From Pseudomonadota bacterium (GTDB taxonomy: Bacteria > Pseudomonadota > Alphaproteobacteria > Dongiales > Dongiaceae), in assembly GCA_016183985.1 (NCBI GenBank), contig JACPDN010000006.1, forward strand, positions 1,240,001 through 1,304,000: a stretch of DNA of 64,000 nt, read 5' to 3'. How positions within the stretch are numbered: the stretch's first letter is position 1; every line of letters starts with the position of its first letter. A model generated the notes under the pieces. It was given only the letters and a program-made list of their open reading frames with translations, did no database searches and was not told the origin of the DNA. Position numbers and translations under genes: made by a program. Below are positions 1 to 10,722 of this stretch, one piece after another.

Positions 1-199
1 CAACTGCACCAATGGCGAAAAGATCGACGCCAGCACCGCCGAGCAGGCCTTGGCCAAGTTCAAGGCTGCCGGCTACAGCGACGTCCAGATTTTGCAGAAG
101 GGCTGCGATAACTACTGGCACGCTACTGGCATCAAGGGCGGGCAGAGCGGCAACATCGTGCTCTCGCCCACCGGCGAGGTGATGCCGGAAGGCTATTAA
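1..199 (+). CDS. C-terminal part of a small PepSY-like protein (5' end outside window)
   Basis: An open frame enters from the left edge and ends at TAA 197-199, leaving 65 residues. The pattern is an acidic/Ala helix, then AAGYSDVQIL, an aromatic W-H-A strand, and a final strand reading LSPTGEVMPEGY. This is the usual layout of PepSY-type domains (helix, 'AAGY..V', W, then 'V.L.P.GEV'). Two cysteines are visible in this part. Such proteins are normally exported and bind ligands or inhibit proteases, but the signal peptide would lie outside the window, so location and role are inferred. A strong terminator follows 27 bases after the stop. Confidence 0.55.
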   Translation, partial: NCTNGEKIDASTAEQALAKFKAAGYSDVQILQKGCDNYWHATGIKGGQSGNIVLSPTGEVMPEGY

Positions 200-225
200 C
201 GCCTTCTTGTGATTTCCCCCACCGC

Positions 226-260
226 CCCTCTCCTGCCCGCAGGAGAGGGTTTTTCTTTTT
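226..260 (+). terminator. Rho-independent terminator after the PepSY-like gene
   Basis: A GC-rich stem (226-234 CCCTCTCCT paired with 241-249 AGGAGAGGG, loop GCCCGC) is followed directly by a T-rich run at 250-260. It separates the partial gene from rnhB. Confidence 0.85.
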
Positions 261-320
261 GAGCCACCGGGATGGTCCGGGCAGAATGCACCGTCTTCAA
301 TCAGCGCGTTGTGAGTCGTC

Positions 321-942
321 ATGCCCAATTGGGCCTTTGAAATCGCCGCCGGCATGGATACCGGCATGCTCGTCTGCGGGGTGGATGAGGTGGGGCGTGG
401 GCCTTTGGCCGGGCCGGTGATGGCTTGCGCGGTGATCCTCGACCCGGCACGGGTTCCGAAGGCGCTGCAGAAGCGCCTCGATGATTCCAAAAAGTTGTCG
501 GCGGCATTGCGCGACGAGTTCGCCGCCGCCTTGCGTGAGATCGCGGTCTTCTCGATCGCCGAGGCGAGTGTGGCCGAGATCGACGCGATCAACATTCTGC
601 AGGCAACGCATCTTGCGATGCGCCGCGCCGTGGAGGGCCTGGCGCAAAAACCGGCCCATGCGCTCATCGACGGCAACCGGGCACCGAAACTTTTCTGCCC
701 CACGACCTGCGTCATCGGCGGGGACGCCAAATCCCTCTCCATCGCCGCCGCCTCGATTCTCGCGAAGGTGGAGCGGGACAAGATCATGAGTCACTTGAGT
801 CTCACCCATACCGTATATGGGTGGGAGCGCAATGCGGGGTATGGAACGGCCGAGCATCTCAAGGCCATCCGGACCCATGGGATCACCCTTCATCACCGCA
901 GGTCATTTAGACCGATCTCTGAGAACATTACGATAACCAACT

Positions 943-944
<2 letters not shown>
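321..944 (+). CDS. rnhB: Ribonuclease HII
   Basis: The 207-residue product degrades the RNA strand of RNA-DNA hybrids and removes single ribonucleotides from DNA in the cytoplasm. The N-terminal block VCGVDEVGRGPLAGPV holds the catalytic Asp22-Glu23 pair, and a further acidic residue lies in ALIDGN near residue 115. Length is normal for the family. Met12 or Met16 are possible later starts, since family members often begin just before the GVDE block. The stop codon overlaps the first of three GANTC sites in front of ccrM. The rnhB-ccrM-mutY neighbourhood is common in alphaproteobacteria. Confidence 0.95.
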
Positions 945-2101
<1,157 letters not shown>

Positions 2102-2127
2102 GGACCTGGTTCAGCGCTCTCTCAACT

Positions 2128-2220
2128 TGTCATGGCCCGCGAAGGCGGGCGATCCACGAGTTTGTCGACGACATAAAGAAAGTAACTCGTGGATGCCCCG
2201 GCTAAGCCGGGGCATGACAA
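2128..2220. repeat. Dispersed palindromic repeat, copy 1
   Basis: A roughly 93-bp element fills the space between the convergent ccrM and mutY genes. Its arms are GATCCACGAGTTTG and AACTCGTGGAT, with the outer arm CCCCGGCTAAGCCGGGGCATGAC forming its own hairpin. A second copy with the same order of parts lies at 45270-45363. It would fold into a stem in either orientation, so it may double as a bidirectional terminator. Confidence 0.8.
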
Positions 2221-2226
2221 ACGAGA

Positions 2227-3327
2227 TCATTCGGCCAGCTTCGACAACCCGTGTTCGACCACTTTGCGCATGACGCTCGGCAGCGCCACGGTGCCAAGGT
2301 CATCGACGCCGACCCACTGGTAGCGCGGGTCGGGCTTCACGGTCGTCGCGGCGAAGAGCGTCAGGTGCAAAGCGAAATGGGTGAAGACATGGGTGACGCT
2401 GCCGTCGAGCTGGCGCCACTTGGCTTTCATCGGCGCCAGCGTCGCGGCGTCTTTCGCATCGAACGGCGCGCCCAGCCAATCGCTGGTGGGTACCTGCACC
2501 ATGCCGCCCAGCAGCCCCTTCTCCGGCCGCTTCTCCAAGGCAATGCGGCCTTGCCCGTCGATCATGATGAAGCAGAAGCCGAAGCGTTGCGGTCGCGCGG
2601 CTTTGGGCGATTTCTTCGGATAGACCTCCATGTCGCCGGCCGCATGTGCCGCACAATCTTCGCGCCAGGGGCAGAGGAAACATTTGGGCTTGGTCGGCGT
2701 GCACACGGTGGCACCGAGATCCATGATCGCTTGTGCGTAATCGCCTGAGCGGATGTCCGGCGTGTAGCGTGCAGCGAGAGTGCGGAGCTCTTCCTTGGCC
2801 TTCGGCAAGGGTGTCTCAACGCGGTGGAGCCGCGCCATGACGCGCTCGACATTGCCGTCGAGGATCGTGGCCTTGCGGTCGAAGGCGATGGCCGAGATTG
2901 CCGCCGCCGTATAAGGGCCGATGCCAGGGAGATCGAGCAAGCCAGCCTCGGCATCCGGGAAGCGGCCGCCATGCTCGGCCACCACGGTTTCAGCGCATTT
3001 CTTCAGATTGCGCGCGCGGGCGTAATAGCCGAGCCCTGCCCAGGCGGTGAGCACATCGTCGAGCGGTGCGGCCGCCAGATCCTCGATGCGCGGCCAGCGC
3101 GTCAGGAAATCCGTGTAGTAAGGACCGACCGTCACGACGGTGGTCTGCTGCAGCATGATCTCGGACAGCCAGACGTGATAGGGATCGGCCGTCTCGCCCG
3201 GGCCTGAACGCCAAGGGAGATGCCGACGGTGCCGGTCATACCAGGCGAGCAATCGCTCGGCATGGGTATCGACTGACGGTATTTCAGTGGCCATGGGCCG
3301 TTTGCGTGGCCCAGATTTGCTAGTCAT
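2227..3327 (-). CDS. mutY: A/G-specific adenine DNA glycosylase
   Basis: MutY removes adenine mispaired with 8-oxoguanine in base excision repair. The product (366 residues from this start) has the catalytic Glu56 in SEIMLQQT, the helix-hairpin-helix LPGIGPYTAAAI with the catalytic Asp soon after, and a [4Fe-4S] cluster in the spacing C-x6-C-x2-C-x5-C (VCTPTKPKCFLCPWREDC). The C-terminal third is the NUDIX-like 8-oxoG recognition domain. The start at 3327 has an AAGG nine bases upstream; an alternative ATG at 3294 gives 355 residues. It is divergent from the DciA-like gene, whose start is 26 bases away. Confidence 0.93.
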   Translation of the reverse strand: MTSKSGPRKRPMATEIPSVDTHAERLLAWYDRHRRHLPWRSGPGETADPYHVWLSEIMLQQTTVVTVGPYYTDFLTRWPRIEDLAAAPLDDVLTAWAGLGYYARARNLKKCAETVVAEHGGRFPDAEAGLLDLPGIGPYTAAAISAIAFDRKATILDGNVERVMARLHRVETPLPKAKEELRTLAARYTPDIRSGDYAQAIMDLGATVCTPTKPKCFLCPWREDCAAHAAGDMEVYPKKSPKAARPQRFGFCFIMIDGQGRIALEKRPEKGLLGGMVQVPTSDWLGAPFDAKDAATLAPMKAKWRQLDGSVTHVFTHFALHLTLFAATTVKPDPRYQWVGVDDLGTVALPSVMRKVVEHGLSKLAE

Positions 3328-3352
3328 GGGCCGCGACCTTAGACTGCCCCCC

Positions 3353-3880
3353 ATGAGCACCCAAGCGGAAAAACCCAAGAAGAAGGTCGAGGCGGACCGG
3401 CGCAACAGCCTGTCGGCACTGGCCAGCAATGTTCCGGCCCTCACCAAGCTTGCTTTGGGCCGCAAGGGCTTTGCCGAGGCGAGCCTGATCGGCGAATGGG
3501 CCGTGATCGTGGGGGCGGATATCGCGCGACTCTGCATTCCCGTGAAGATGCGCCTGCCCCGGGCGAAGAAGGACGAGCAGCCTGCCGCTGGCAGTGTACC
3601 GGCCAACGTAGCTGGCGGTACGCTCACCCTGCGCGCCTCGCCATCGGCGAGCCTTGAGGTGCAGCACCTGAAACCGCGCATCCTGGAACGCATCCAGCGT
3701 TATTTCGGCTACCCGCTGATCCACGAGATCAAGATCGAAATCGGCGACCGCAAGAGACCAGCAAAACCGCGCCGCCCATTGCTTGCCACCACGGGACAGC
3801 CGGACCTTTCCCGTGTGAAAGACCCCGACATCCGGGCGGCCTTGGAGCGACTCGGGGCGGCGCGCGCGAAGCGCCGGTGA
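3353..3880 (+). CDS. DciA-like (DUF721) protein
   Basis: The 175-residue protein belongs to the DUF721/DciA family, whose characterised members load the replicative helicase DnaB in bacteria lacking DnaC. The visible core is a conserved helix followed by GEWAVIVGADIARLCIPVKMR and a strand-rich part (GGTLTLRASPSASLEVQHL). The C-terminus is basic and disordered (KRPAKPRRP, ARAKRR). Position between mutY and a DsbA-like gene ahead of smc is a standard alphaproteobacterial arrangement. The family call is firm; the loader role is by analogy. Confidence 0.85.
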   Translation: MSTQAEKPKKKVEADRRNSLSALASNVPALTKLALGRKGFAEASLIGEWAVIVGADIARLCIPVKMRLPRAKKDEQPAAGSVPANVAGGTLTLRASPSASLEVQHLKPRILERIQRYFGYPLIHEIKIEIGDRKRPAKPRRPLLATTGQPDLSRVKDPDIRAALERLGAARAKRR

Positions 3881-3884
3881 CGCC

Positions 3885-3911
3885 TTAGTGAAGCCCTGAG
3901 AACATCACTAA
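3885..3911. other. Short inverted repeat downstream of the DciA-like gene
   Basis: TTAGTGA (3885-3891) and TCACTAA (3905-3911) are perfect 7-base arms with a 13-base loop. There is no T-run, so it is not a convincing terminator, and it may be an operator for the DsbA-like gene. Nothing else is recognisable in the 224-base gap up to 4105. Confidence 0.3.
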
Positions 3912-4104
3912 AACATGGCATTTCCGTGATTTTCTGGCTGGACAGGATGCGACTCGCCCGAATCCAACGGCTTATCGGACGACCTTCATAAACCATCCAC
4001 AGGCATGGCCCGCCGCCACGGAAGCCCTTCTTGCATGCCCTTCTGAATCCTGCCAAATAGCGGCGAAATCGGGTGCCTCTCCAAACGCGGGGAAGGCCCC
4101 GGAA

Positions 4105-4803
4105 ATGGAGGCAATGTTGAACGCGCGCAATCTGGTTATCGGTGTCGTGGCTCTGGCGGTGGTTGGCGTCGGCGGCTTCTATGGCTGGACGCATTATGGC
4201 CCCGGCGCCGTGCCGAGCCTTGGCGACGATCCGGCCCTGGCCGGTCTCCCCGCCCCGGTCGACAGCCCGTTCTCCAAGGTCATGGATGGCGACATGGTGC
4301 TGGGCGACGCCAACGCCCCCATCACCTTCATCGAATATTCCTCGCTCTCCTGCCCGCATTGCGCCCGCCATCACAAGGAAGTGCTGCCGGAGATCAAGAA
4401 GAACTACATCGACACCGGCAAGGTGAAGCTGGTGGTGCGCGATTTCCCCCTGAACGGCCCGGCCGTGCAGGCATCGCTGCTGGCGCATTGCGTCTCGCCG
4501 CTCGCCTATTGGGGCATGACCGAGCAGCTCTTTGCGACGCAGGCGCAATGGGTCAACGACCAGTCGCTCCCGGTTCTGGCCACCATGGCCGCCGCGGCCG
4601 GCATCAATGGTCAGGATTTCCAGCAATGCCTCAACGACAAGACGGCGAAGGACAAGATCATCGCCTCGGCCGAGAATGCCGATAAGGCCTTCAAGGTGGA
4701 TTCGACCCCGACCTTCGTCGTCAACGGCATCGTCGTGAAGGGCGAGAAGACCTACGCCGATTTCGCCAAGATTTTCGACGCCCTGGCCCCGAAGGCCAAT
4801 TGA
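4105..4803 (+). CDS. DsbA-family thiol-disulfide protein, membrane-anchored
   Basis: The 232-residue product is a periplasmic thioredoxin-fold protein with an uncleaved or weakly cleavable N-terminal hydrophobic segment (residues about 9-28). The active site is CPHC at residues 83-86 and the cis-proline loop is DSTPTFVVNG. Members act as disulfide oxidants or isomerases outside the cytoplasm. GGAAGG lies eight bases before the chosen ATG; a second in-frame ATG follows at 4114. It is 30 bases ahead of smc and probably cotranscribed. Confidence 0.88.
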   Translation: MEAMLNARNLVIGVVALAVVGVGGFYGWTHYGPGAVPSLGDDPALAGLPAPVDSPFSKVMDGDMVLGDANAPITFIEYSSLSCPHCARHHKEVLPEIKKNYIDTGKVKLVVRDFPLNGPAVQASLLAHCVSPLAYWGMTEQLFATQAQWVNDQSLPVLATMAAAAGINGQDFQQCLNDKTAKDKIIASAENADKAFKVDSTPTFVVNGIVVKGEKTYADFAKIFDALAPKAN

Positions 4804-4833
4804 TCATCCGAATTCTTTAGGGAAGCCCTAGCC

Positions 4834-7800
4834 TTGGTCCAGTTCAACAAGCTTCGCCTGACCGGCTTCAAATCCTTCGTCGAATCCACTGAATTGTCGA
4901 TTCAGGCGGGCATGACCGGGATTGTCGGTCCCAATGGCTGCGGCAAGTCGAATCTGGTCGAAGCCCTGCGCTGGGTGATGGGTGAAACCTCGGCCAAGCG
5001 CATGCGCGGCGGCGAAATGGACGACGTGATCTTCGGCGGCAGCGGCAACCGCCCGGCCCGCAACGTCGCGGAAGTGATCCTCACCCTCGACAATGCCGAC
5101 CGCCGCGCCTCGGCCCAGTTCAACGAGAGCGACGATCTCGAGATCTCGCGCCGCATCGATCGCGGCGAAGGCTCGACCTACAAGGTCAACGGCAAGGAAG
5201 CGCGCGCCCGTGACGTGCAGCTCCTGTTCCAGGATATTTCGGCCGGCGCGCATTCGACGGCGCTGGTGAGCCAGGGCCGCGTCGGCGCCATCGTCAATGC
5301 CAAGCCGACCGACCGCCGCTCGCTGCTTGAGGAAGCCGCCGGCATCACCGGTCTCCATACCCGCCGGCATGAGGCGGAGCTGCGCTTGAAGGCGGCCGAA
5401 GCCAATCTCGCGCGCCTCGACGATGTCATCATCACGCTGGAAAGCCAGCTTGGGCAATTGAAGAAGCAGGCGCGCCAAGCCTCGCGCTACCGGAACCTGC
5501 AGGATCACATCCGCCGCGCCGAAGCGATCATCTTCCACCTGCAATGGCTGGACGCGCGCCAGCGCCTGGAATATTCGGAACAGACGCTGATGGCGGCGGA
5601 AACCGCTGTCGTCTCGCTGACCTCGGCCGCGGCCATTGCCGCCACGCGCCAGACGGAAGCCGCGACGATTCTCCCCAGCCTGCGTCAGGCGGAAGCGGAA
5701 GCGGCGGCCGAATTGCAGCGCCTCACCATCGCGCGCGGTGCGCTCGACAAGGAAGAAGAGCGCATTCAGCAGGCCCGTCATGACGCCGACCGGCAATTGC
5801 GCGAGAACGAGGCCGATCACGGCCGCGAACAGGCGCTCACCACCGACGCCATCGCTGCCGCCGAGCGCCTCAATGACGAACGCGCCGCCATCGAAGCGAC
5901 CGCCGGCGAGGAAGCCGCCATCGGCGAGGAAACGCAGCGTCGGGTCGAAGCGGCGCAGGGTGAAGTCGATGAGAGCGAAGCGGAACTCGGCCGCCTGACG
6001 CAGGACATGGCCGCCGCCGAAGCCCGCGCCCAGAGCCTCACCCGCCGCCGCGATGAATTGCAGCAGCGCCGCCAGCGCCTCTCGAACCGCGCCCAGGAAG
6101 TGGATGCCGAGCGCCAGCGCCTGTCCGCCGAGATCGAGAACGATTCCGAGACGCAGGCTGCCCGTGCCGCCGTTGCCGAAGCGGAAGCAGCCCTCGAAGA
6201 AGCGCAGGCGGTCCTCGCTGAAATCGAAGCGCAGCGCAGCCTTGCCGGCGAGGCCGAGACGCAGGCCCGCGCGCAGCTGCAACAAGCCCAGGACCAACGC
6301 CAGCGTCTGAAGGCCGAAGCCGACGCGCTCTCCTCCATTTTCGCCACATCCGATTCAGAGATGTGGCCGCCGATGATCGACAGCCTGAGCGTGGCACCGG
6401 GCTATGAAACCGCGCTGGCCGCAGCCCTCGGCGACGATCTGCAGGCTTCCGCCGACCTTGGCGCACCGTCGCATTGGCGCGAAGGCGATGCCGACAGCAA
6501 CGCGCCGGGCCTTCCCGTCGGATCCGAGCCGCTCTCGCGTTTCGTCACCGGTTCGGTGGCACTCGGCCGGCGCCTCGCCCAGATCGGCGTGGTGGAGGAC
6601 GAAGCCTCCTGCCGCGCCCTCGGCCTGCAATTGAAGCAGGGCCAGCGCCTCGTCTCGAAGGATGGCGCCATGTGGCGCTGGGACGGCTTCACCATCGCCG
6701 CGGGCACGGAAACCGCGGCTGCAACCCGTCTGAAGCAGCGCAACCGCCTGCGCGAGATCGACGAGGCTCTGCAGATCGCGGAAGCGACCTTGGCCGAGGT
6801 CGAAGGACAATTCGGGTCGGCGCGTGACGAGGCACAAGGCCTCATCGACCGCGAGCGCAGCCAGCGCCAGACCCTGCAGGCCGCCTATAACACGGCCCGC
6901 CAGGCCCGCGATGGCGCAGCCCGTGTCGAGCAGCGGGCGACACAGATGCAGTCGCGCCTGGCCGCCATCGCCGAGCAGGCGGAAGCGGTTGCTGGCGATA
7001 TCGCGGAACTCGAAGGCCAGCTGGAAGCTTCCGCTGCCGAGCGCGCGGAACTGCCTGATCTCGAACAGGCCCGCCAGCAGATCAACACGCTGCGCCCGGA
7101 AGTGGCCGAGCGCCGCACGCGCCTTGTCGAAGCGCGCTCCGCCATGGATCGCCTGCAGCGCGAGGCGCAACAGCGCCAGCAGCGCCTGCTCGCCATCGCC
7201 GACGAACTGCGCTCGTGGGAAAACCGCAGCCAGCGGGCGCAAGCGCATCTCAATGAACTGGTCGAGCGCCGCGCCCATATCGAGGCGGAGATCGAGCGCC
7301 TCGCCGCCCTGCCGGAAGAAATCGCCCAGCAGCGCCTCGACCTCATGGACCTCCTCGAGACCTCCGAAGCCAAGCGCCGCGATGCCGCCGATGCGCTGGC
7401 CGCTGCCGAAACGGCTCTTAACGAGGCCGATCGCGGCTTGAAGGGCGAGGAGCACCGCCTCATCGAGGCGCGTGAACAGCGCGTCCGTGCCGAAGCCGCC
7501 ATCGCCCAGGCCAAGGAAGCTTCCGACACCCTGACCGAGCGCATCCGCGAGAAGTTGGAATGCTCGCCCGAGGACGTGCTGAACCTGGCGGAACTGGATC
7601 CGAGCGAAGCGCTGCCGGCCCGCGACGAGACCGAGCAGCGTCTCTCCAAGCTGCTGCGCGAGCGGGAAAATATCGGCCCCGTCAACTTGCGCGCCGAAAC
7701 GGAATCGAACGAGCTGGACCAGCAGCTGGCCGGGATGCAGACCGAGCGTTCGGACCTCATCAATGCCATTTCACGCCTGCGCCAGGGCATTGCCTCGCTG

Positions 7801-8298
7801 AACCGCGAAGGCCGCGAGCGGTTGCTGGCCGCCTTCGAACTGGTGAACGGGCATTTCACCTCGCTCTTCACAAGGCTCTTCGGCGGCGGCAAGGCGCATC
7901 TCCAATTGACCGAAGCCGAGGATCCGCTCGATGCCGGCCTTGAGATCTTCGCGAGCCCGCCGGGCAAGAAGCTGCAGATCCTGTCGCTGCTCTCGGGCGG
8001 CGAGCAGGCCCTGACCGCGCTTGCCCTCCTCTTCGCGGTGTTCCTGGTCAACCCGGCGCCGATCTGCGTGCTGGACGAGGTCGACGCGCCATTGGACGAC
8101 GCCAACGTCGAACGTTTCTGCAATCTGGTGCAGGAACTGGCTGAGGCTTCGGGCACGCGCTTCCTGGTCATCACCCACCACCGCCTGACCATGGCCCGCA
8201 TGGACCGCCTCTACGGCGTCACCATGGCGGAACGCGGCGTCAGCCAGCTGGTCTCGGTCGACCTCCAGGAAATCGCCGAGCTGAAGGCTGCGTCCTAG
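4834..8298 (+). CDS. smc: Chromosome segregation protein SMC
   Basis: This 1154-residue ATPase is the core of the bacterial condensin. Walker A is GPNGCGKS at residues 32-39, followed by a long coiled coil rich in Ala, Glu, Arg and Gln. A globular hinge lies at about 500-630 (DSLSVAPGYETALAAALGDD onward), then the returning coiled coil, the ABC signature LSGGEQALTALALLFA near residue 1053, and Walker B VLDEVDAPLDD near 1075. The start is TTG; no ATG in this frame would keep the N-terminal strand. Length fits the family. Partners ScpA/ScpB are not in the window. Confidence 0.97.
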   Translation: MVQFNKLRLTGFKSFVESTELSIQAGMTGIVGPNGCGKSNLVEALRWVMGETSAKRMRGGEMDDVIFGGSGNRPARNVAEVILTLDNADRRASAQFNESDDLEISRRIDRGEGSTYKVNGKEARARDVQLLFQDISAGAHSTALVSQGRVGAIVNAKPTDRRSLLEEAAGITGLHTRRHEAELRLKAAEANLARLDDVIITLESQLGQLKKQARQASRYRNLQDHIRRAEAIIFHLQWLDARQRLEYSEQTLMAAETAVVSLTSAAAIAATRQTEAATILPSLRQAEAEAAAELQRLTIARGALDKEEERIQQARHDADRQLRENEADHGREQALTTDAIAAAERLNDERAAIEATAGEEAAIGEETQRRVEAAQGEVDESEAELGRLTQDMAAAEARAQSLTRRRDELQQRRQRLSNRAQEVDAERQRLSAEIENDSETQAARAAVAEAEAALEEAQAVLAEIEAQRSLAGEAETQARAQLQQAQDQRQRLKAEADALSSIFATSDSEMWPPMIDSLSVAPGYETALAAALGDDLQASADLGAPSHWREGDADSNAPGLPVGSEPLSRFVTGSVALGRRLAQIGVVEDEASCRALGLQLKQGQRLVSKDGAMWRWDGFTIAAGTETAAATRLKQRNRLREIDEALQIAEATLAEVEGQFGSARDEAQGLIDRERSQRQTLQAAYNTARQARDGAARVEQRATQMQSRLAAIAEQAEAVAGDIAELEGQLEASAAERAELPDLEQARQQINTLRPEVAERRTRLVEARSAMDRLQREAQQRQQRLLAIADELRSWENRSQRAQAHLNELVERRAHIEAEIERLAALPEEIAQQRLDLMDLLETSEAKRRDAADALAAAETALNEADRGLKGEEHRLIEAREQRVRAEAAIAQAKEASDTLTERIREKLECSPEDVLNLAELDPSEALPARDETEQRLSKLLRERENIGPVNLRAETESNELDQQLAGMQTERSDLINAISRLRQGIASLNREGRERLLAAFELVNGHFTSLFTRLFGGGKAHLQLTEAEDPLDAGLEIFASPPGKKLQILSLLSGGEQALTALALLFAVFLVNPAPICVLDEVDAPLDDANVERFCNLVQELAEASGTRFLVITHHRLTMARMDRLYGVTMAERGVSQLVSVDLQEIAELKAAS

Positions 8299-8332
8299 CT
8301 CGACTTTCCTATTGCTTCGGACATGGTTCCCA

Positions 8333-8355
8333 ATCGCCCGCTCGCCGCGGGCGAT
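8333..8355 (+). terminator. GC hairpin after smc, possible weak terminator
   Basis: A nine-base perfect stem (ATCGCCCGC at 8333-8341 with GCGGGCGAT at 8347-8355, loop TCGCC) lies 34 bases after the smc stop. No U-run follows, so termination would be weak or factor-dependent. Confidence 0.4.
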
Positions 8356-8380
8356 GAAACATTACGCAAATTTAAGAGAG

Positions 8381-8441
8381 CCGCTTTAGGCTGAGATCCG
8401 CGCTGCCTTGATGCGGCGGGTCTTAGCCTGAGGGGAAGCGG
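8381..8441 (+). promoter_or_regulatory. Long hairpin in the leader of the chemoreceptor gene
   Basis: Positions 8388-8401 pair with 8416-8429 over 14 bases with only two G-U wobbles. An outer helix CCGCTT (8381-8386) pairs with AAGCGG (8436-8441). The purine-rich ribosome-binding region (8430-8441) sits inside the outer helix, ending two bases before the ATG at 8444. This could gate translation initiation. It does not match the c-di-GMP-I riboswitch consensus as far as I can see. Confidence 0.45.
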
Positions 8442-8443
8442 CT

Positions 8444-10711
8444 ATGTCCATCCAATCTCGATTGATCGCGGTAATGGTGACGATGCTACTCGGCACCATG
8501 CTGGTCGCCGGCTGTTTCGGGTACATCGAAACGCGCGGCGCCGTCTCGATACGCCTGATGGAGAATGAGCTGCCGGCCACGGTACGGGCCGTGCGCAACC
8601 AGATCGACAAGGAATTGCTGGTCTATCTTACCGCCTCGCAGGACATCGCCGACAACACCTTCGTACGCGACTGGATCGCCGCGGGTGAGCCGGCCGCAGA
8701 CGTCGCCAAAGTCGCAACCTATCTCACTGCGGTGCAAAAGCGGTTCGGTACCTTCAATGCCTCCGTCGTCTCCAATGCCACGCGAAGCTATTACGACCAG
8801 AGCGGCCTCAACGCCGAGGCGAGCAAGGCCATTCAGTTTTGGTTCGACGCCTTTCTGCAATCCAATGCACCCTACGAGATGGTGCTGGATCGCAATGAGA
8901 CAACCGGCAACAAGTTCAAGCTTTTCACCAATGTCCGCATGGAAGTTGACGGCAAGCTCGCTGCCGGCAGCATGGGCGTCGATGCGGAGACCCTGGCTGC
9001 TCGAATCGCCGCCATCAAGATCGGCAAGAGCGGATTCGTCTATGTCATCTCCGATAAGGGCGAGGTGAAACTGCATCGCGATACCGATTTGCTCGGCAAG
9101 ATGCTCAATGAACAGCCCGGTATCGGCGACGTCACGCCGGCGCTTCTCGACACCACCGAGGTCGATGGCGAGGCGCGCGTCAACATCGCCCGCTATACCG
9201 GCGCCAGCGGTGAGACCATCGCCGCTTCGTCCTATATACCGTCCATCAAATCCTTCGTCGTCGTCGAGATCCCGGAGGTCGAGGTTTTCGGCAGTATTCA
9301 GGATTCCTTCCTCAAGATCGGCCTCATCGTGCTGGGCATTCTGTGTCTGGCGATTGTTGCCGTTTTCTTTATCGCGCGTGGCATTGCCCGGCCGATTGCC
9401 ACCACGACACAGATCATCGACCGCATTGCCGGCGGCGACGGATCGGTGGTTGTCCCAACGGTGAAGCGCCAGGATGAAATCGGGCGCATGCTGCGCTCGA
9501 CGCAGGCGCTCAAAGACAGCGTGGTCGACGCTTTCCGGCTGCGCAAAATGGTCGAGGATCTGCCCACCAACGTCATCCTCGCCAGTCCGCGCTCAGCGAA
9601 TGCCATCCGCTACGCCAATCGAGCGAGCCTTGCAACATTCAAGCGTCTTGGCGGAAAGGCACCGGTATCCGAGTCAGAACTCGTCGGTTTCTCTGCCGAC
9701 CGCCTGTTCCCCGCAAAGGAGAACGCAGCGGCGCGCCTGGCCGATCCGGCACAATTGCCCTTCAGCACAATCACGAATTGGGGCGATGAGGTCGTGCGTC
9801 TGGAAGCATCCGCCATCCATGACGGAGCTGGCAAACATATCGACACCATTGTCGTGCTTGATGTCATCACACGGCAGGAACGGCTGGCGTCGAGTTTCGA
9901 AGCGAATGTCAAATCGGTGACCGAGGCCGCCAGCCAGGCGACTGCCGAGGTTGCCGCCCATGCCGGCACCATGGTCGATGCAGCAGGTGAATCCGTTGCG
10001 CAATCGACCGCTGCCGCCAACGCCTCCGAGATGGCCTCCAGCAATGTTCAGGCCGTCGCCACCGCGACGGAAGAACTCAGTTCATCGATCCGCGAGATCA
10101 GCCGCCAGGTCCAGCAATCGGCCGGCATTACCGGTCGTGCGGTTTCCGAAGCGAAGGCCACCGACGAAACCGTCCAGACACTTGCCCAGGCGGCAGAGAA
10201 GATCGGCGACATCGTCCGGCTCATCGATGACATTGCCAGCCAGACCAATCTTCTAGCGCTCAATGCGACGATCGAAGCTGCGCGTGCCGGCGAGGCAGGA
10301 AAGGGATTTGCTGTGGTTGCAAGCGAAGTAAAGAATCTCGCCATGCAGACCAGCAAGGCAACGGAGGAGATCACCAACCAGATCGGCTCCATCCAAAGCC
10401 AGACGGGCCAGGCCGTGGAGGCGATCCGGCGCATTGGTGAAACAATCGCCGAGGTGAACAGCATCGTTTCGGCGATCGCGGCCGCAGTAGAAGAACAGGG
10501 CGCGGCGACGGCCGAGATCGCCCGCAATGTGCAGCAGGCGTCACAGGGCACACAGAGCGTCAGCAGCAATATCAGCGCCGCTGCCCGCTCGGCCAATTCG
10601 ACGGGCGCTGCGGCGAGCGCCGTGCGTGGCAATGCCGATCAATTGACCGCGATGATGGACAAGCTGCAAACGCAGGTCGACCAATTCCTGCTGGGTATCA
10701 GGCAAAACTGA
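8444..10711 (+). CDS. Methyl-accepting chemotaxis protein with Cache-type sensor, HAMP and PAS-like domains
   Basis: The 755-residue chemoreceptor has a first membrane helix at about 8-30, a periplasmic Cache-like sensor (about 31-288, with the [16 protein letters not shown] motif), a second helix near 290-312 ([20 protein letters not shown]), and a HAMP domain. A PAS-like region follows at about 363-485 ([12 protein letters not shown] ... IRYANRASL). The methyl-accepting signalling domain has the conserved hairpin tip near 589-635 ([19 protein letters not shown]). It would signal to a CheA/CheW array, but no che genes are nearby. A PAS_5 protein follows 11 bases later and the mRNA leader is strongly folded. 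Confidence 0.93.
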   Translation: MSIQSRLIAVMVTMLLGTMLVAGCFGYIETRGAVSIRLMENELPATVRAVRNQIDKELLVYLTASQDIADNTFVRDWIAAGEPAADVAKVATYLTAVQKRFGTFNASVVSNATRSYYDQSGLNAEASKAIQFWFDAFLQSNAPYEMVLDRNETTGNKFKLFTNVRMEVDGKLAAGSMGVDAETLAARIAAIKIGKSGFVYVISDKGEVKLHRDTDLLGKMLNEQPGIGDVTPALLDTTEVDGEARVNIARYTGASGETIAASSYIPSIKSFVVVEIPEVEVFGSIQDSFLKIGLIVLGILCLAIVAVFFIARGIARPIATTTQIIDRIAGGDGSVVVPTVKRQDEIGRMLRSTQALKDSVVDAFRLRKMVEDLPTNVILASPRSANAIRYANRASLATFKRLGGKAPVSESELVGFSADRLFPAKENAAARLADPAQLPFSTITNWGDEVVRLEASAIHDGAGKHIDTIVVLDVITRQERLASSFEANVKSVTEAASQATAEVAAHAGTMVDAAGESVAQSTAAANASEMASSNVQAVATATEELSSSIREISRQVQQSAGITGRAVSEAKATDETVQTLAQAAEKIGDIVRLIDDIASQTNLLALNATIEAARAGEAGKGFAVVASEVKNLAMQTSKATEEITNQIGSIQSQTGQAVEAIRRIGETIAEVNSIVSAIAAAVEEQGAATAEIARNVQQASQGTQSVSSNISAAARSANSTGAAASAVRGNADQLTAMMDKLQTQVDQFLLGIRQN

Positions 10712-10722
10712 CGGCGGCGACG

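Noticed and set aside
4828-6297. Long minus-strand open frame of 489 codons inside smc
   Set aside because: It is antisense to the conserved SMC head and coiled coil, has repetitive Leu/Gly/Arg composition and no family motif. It is a by-product of high GC and Ala/Glu-rich coiled coil.
6885-8201. Minus-strand open frame of 438 codons inside smc
   Set aside because: Ser/Arg/Ala-rich and antisense to the SMC ATPase end; no recognisable domain or ribosome-binding site.
8356-8443. c-di-GMP riboswitch (GEMM) upstream of the chemoreceptor
   Set aside because: ACGCAAA is present at 8364-8370, but the rest of the conserved core and the two-hairpin layout are not; only a single long hairpin is seen.
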